The notes below the pieces were generated by a model that did not search any database, had not been told where the DNA came from, and was given only the letters and a program-made list of their open reading frames with translations. A stretch of DNA of 64,000 nucleotides from Pseudokineococcus marinus (GTDB taxonomy: Bacteria; Actinomycetota; Actinomycetes; Actinomycetales; Quadrisphaeraceae), in NCBI RefSeq assembly GCF_037482405.1, contig NZ_JBBHZZ010000008.1, positions 78,908 through 142,907 of the forward strand, given 5' to 3'. Below, piece by piece: positions 62,994 to 64,000 of this stretch (positions within the stretch are counted from its first letter, which is position 1; every line of letters starts with the position of its first letter). The translations under genes and the position numbers were made by a program.

Positions 62994-63911
62994 GTGAGCA
63001 CGAGTCCGCCGGTCGACGCCTCCGGCGACCAGGCGCTGATGACGGCGGCCTACACCAGCAGCCGCGCGCTGCTGCTCGTCATCGGCGTCGACGGCCGCGT
63101 GCTGGTGAGCAACCCGGCCATGACCCGCGCGACCGGCTGGAGCGCCGAGGAGCTGGCCGCCCGCCCCTTCTGGGACACCTTCGTCGCCCCCGAGGACCGT
63201 GCTGTCGCCCGCGCGGACTTCACCCGGGCGATGTCCACCGGCGCGCACTTCACCGTCGAGGGAGACTGGGTCGCCCGGGACGGGGCGCGACGACGGGTCT
63301 GGATGCAGGTCGACGTCCTGCTCGACCGGGACGGGCGCCCGTACGGGGAGTCCCTGGTGGGCGTGGACGTCACCGACCAGCGCCGGGAGCAGGACCGCCT
63401 GCGCCGCCACGCCGACACCGACGCCCTCACCGGTCTGGCCAACCGCCGCAGCGCCCTGACCGTGCTGGGACAGGCGCTGGCGGACGGGGGACCGGGCGCC
63501 GGAGTGCTGTTCTGCGACCTGGACGGCCTCAAGGCCACCAACGACCGCGACGGCCACCACGCCGGCGACCTCCTCCTGGTGGAGGTCGCACGCCGCCTGG
63601 CCGCGACCACCGCACCCGGTGAGCTGGTCGCCCGCCTCGGCGGGGACGAGTTCGTCGTCGTCAGCCCGGGCGCCGACCGGCACCGCTTGGCTGCGCTGGC
63701 CGCGACGGTGCAGACGGCGCTCGAGGGGCCCACCGGCCCCCCTGCCGGCCCGGACGCACCCAGCGCAGCAGACCCCCGGTCGCTGCGGGTGGGAGTCAGC
63801 ATCGGCTCCGCCGTCGGCGCGCCCGGCGCCGACCCCGACGAGGTCCTGCGCGCGGCGGACACGCACATGTACCAGGTCAAGACCGCTCGTCGTGCCCGCG
63901 CCCGCCCGTGA
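62994..63911 (+). CDS. PAS-GGDEF diguanylate cyclase
   Basis: A 305-residue cytoplasmic protein. A PAS sensor domain (about 15-130: ALLLVIGVDGRVLVSNPAMTRATGWS, then GRPYGESLVGVDVTDQRR) leads to a GGDEF domain (about 135-305: DALTGLANRRSAL, LFCDLDGLKATND, catalytic RLGGDEFVVV at 214-223). It should make cyclic di-GMP from two GTP in response to the PAS signal. The inhibitory RxxD site that normally lies five residues before GGDEF is absent, so product feedback may be missing. GGAGG precedes the GTG at 62994; a GTG nine bases upstream is an alternative start. No further gene is seen up to the window end. Confidence 0.9.
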   Translation: MSTSPPVDASGDQALMTAAYTSSRALLLVIGVDGRVLVSNPAMTRATGWSAEELAARPFWDTFVAPEDRAVARADFTRAMSTGAHFTVEGDWVARDGARRRVWMQVDVLLDRDGRPYGESLVGVDVTDQRREQDRLRRHADTDALTGLANRRSALTVLGQALADGGPGAGVLFCDLDGLKATNDRDGHHAGDLLLVEVARRLAATTAPGELVARLGGDEFVVVSPGADRHRLAALAATVQTALEGPTGPPAGPDAPSAADPRSLRVGVSIGSAVGAPGADPDEVLRAADTHMYQVKTARRARARP

Positions 63912-64000
63912 GGGACGAGCGTCGCGGGTGACGGTGCCGGCGGCCGGCACCGTCCGCCGGGTCGCCTCCCCCCTCTGCCCGTCCTCCCTCGACCCGTCCC

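Overview
The window is a very GC-rich (roughly three quarters G+C) chromosomal segment of an actinobacterium. GTG starts are common, stop/start overlaps of the form GTGA or ATGA are frequent, at least eight genes look leaderless (TANNNT box 6-8 nt before the start codon), and the gene content (dcd of actinobacterial length, CsoR, CmtR-like ArsR, LLM oxidoreductases, B12-riboswitch nrdAB, RecBCD) fits that phylum. A Kineosporiaceae-like host is possible but cannot be fixed from sequence reading alone. No prophage, insertion sequence, integron or CRISPR array was seen. One assembly gap of N bases lies at 43658-43828.

Layout. 1-4.2 kb: partial MFS transporter with its GntR regulator, divergent from an LLM flavin oxidoreductase coupled to a GH13 (trehalose-synthase-like) enzyme. 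4.3-9.1 kb: a probable D-threonate-type acid-sugar operon: KdgT-like permease, a one-piece DUF1537 kinase-PdxA dehydrogenase fusion, and a HutC-type GntR regulator, preceded by a perfect 13-bp palindrome. 9.2-13.6 kb: Fe-S photolyase-like protein, a frameshifted membrane protein, a winged-helix protein and a second LLM oxidoreductase. 13.8-19.7 kb: NAD de novo operon nadA-nadB-nadC-cysteine desulfurase, with the NrtR-type regulator upstream. 19.8-25.3 kb: metal-handling genes (CmtR-like sensor with a CDF exporter; YcnI and CopC-domain proteins), small membrane proteins, DUF1810 and a rhodanese. 25.4-30.0 kb: nrdA-nrdB behind a cobalamin riboswitch and two NrdR boxes. 30.2-33.4 kb: csoR-copZ-small membrane protein-copA copper operon. 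33.6-39.0 kb: xylulokinase, MMPL transporter with MarR regulator, and a protein with four cold-shock domains. 39.2-49.2 kb: a LacI-controlled glycan locus (two ABC permeases, GH130 enzyme, PL8 lyase, solute-binding lipoprotein). 49.5-53.2 kb: tRNA-Ser, Bcr/CflA transporter, dcd, tRNA-Gly and a diiron desaturase-like protein. 53.4-62.8 kb: recC-recB-recD. 63.0-63.9 kb: a PAS-GGDEF diguanylate cyclase.

How the parts work together. The LacI gene, the permease/GH130 operon and the binding-protein/lyase operon carry four related AGTAAANCGGTT operators; two of them sit on the -10 boxes of the convergent operons, so the whole 10-kb locus reads as one regulon. The ribonucleotide reductase operon appears to be controlled twice: NrdR boxes 31 bp apart at the promoter, then a B12 riboswitch in the leader. 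Its beta subunit has Phe where the radical-bearing Tyr normally sits, which suggests a class Ic type metal cofactor. Convergent gene pairs are nearly always separated by long GC-rich hairpins without U-tracts, probably acting as bidirectional terminators.
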